Assembly (NCBI RefSeq): GCF_947495455.1
Contig: NZ_CANLZC010000004.1
Span: 1-64,000, forward strand
DNA from: an uncultured Shewanella sp.
Lineage (GTDB): Bacteria > Pseudomonadota > Gammaproteobacteria > Enterobacterales > Shewanellaceae
Direction of reading: 5' to 3'
DNA length: 64,000 nt
Within the stretch, counting starts at the first letter, position 1. Every line of letters begins with the position of its first letter. The notes below the pieces were generated by a model that searched no databases, was not told the DNA's origin, and saw only the letters and a program-made list of their open reading frames with translations. Positions 63,998 through 64,000 of the stretch are shown here, in pieces. The translations under genes and the position numbers were made by a program.

Positions 63998-64000
63998 TTT

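Overview
The window comes from the chromosome of a marine-type gammaproteobacterium. The order nudF - DUF1249 - cpdA - yqiA - parE - parC with tolC divergent from nudF, a perfect FNR/EtrA-type box, and curli csgEFG genes fit the Shewanellaceae/Alteromonadales best. The genus is inference; no rRNA is present.

Layout. (1) 1-15.6 kb is host core: an octamer repeat array, tRNA-Leu(CAA), a DUF3149 microprotein behind an FNR box, the parC/parE/cpdA/nudF cluster (minus strand), tolC, an outer-membrane barrel, DUF2333 and PCu(A)C genes, an enoyl-CoA hydratase, a small envelope cassette with a PspC-like protein, and dusA. (2) 15.57-48.48 kb is an apparently complete P2-like myovirus prophage integrated in the 5' end of dusA and bounded by an 81-bp near-perfect direct repeat. 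It holds an integrase; tail, baseplate and head genes on the minus strand; terminase and portal on the plus strand; two holins; a candidate cos; an Ogr-type late activator directly behind a strong LexA box; hicAB; an HUH replication gene followed by a chain of overlapping micro-ORFs; PrtN- and AlpA-like regulators; and a divergent repressor. Between the repressor and attR lie accessory genes, including a cassette behind two LexA-like boxes. (3) 48.5-64 kb is host again: a VTT membrane domain fused to a degenerate dehydroquinate-synthase (EboD-like) domain, an EboA-like gene, an unrecognised exported protein, a LysE exporter, a class A beta-lactamase translationally coupled to an M14 peptidase, alr, dnaB, a CsgD/VpsT-like regulator with csgEFG, and an SdaC-type amino-acid permease.

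How the parts work together. The prophage should be held by its 159-aa repressor, which has no visible protease domain, so the LexA box in front of the Ogr-like activator offers a direct SOS route to late genes. The tail chaperone carries a canonical A7 -1 slippery site, the fibre ends in an intein-like Hint domain, and the only recognisable lysin candidate is an L,D-transpeptidase-like protein. Integration leaves dusA intact but replaces its upstream DNA with phage sequence, and leaves a 5' dusA stub at attR.

Best candidates for something undescribed: the VTT/pseudo-DHQS + EboA + exported-protein locus (49.3-53.4 kb), and the SOS-controlled three-gene cassette of the prophage (45.0-46.3 kb), whose membrane-protein gene appears frameshifted.
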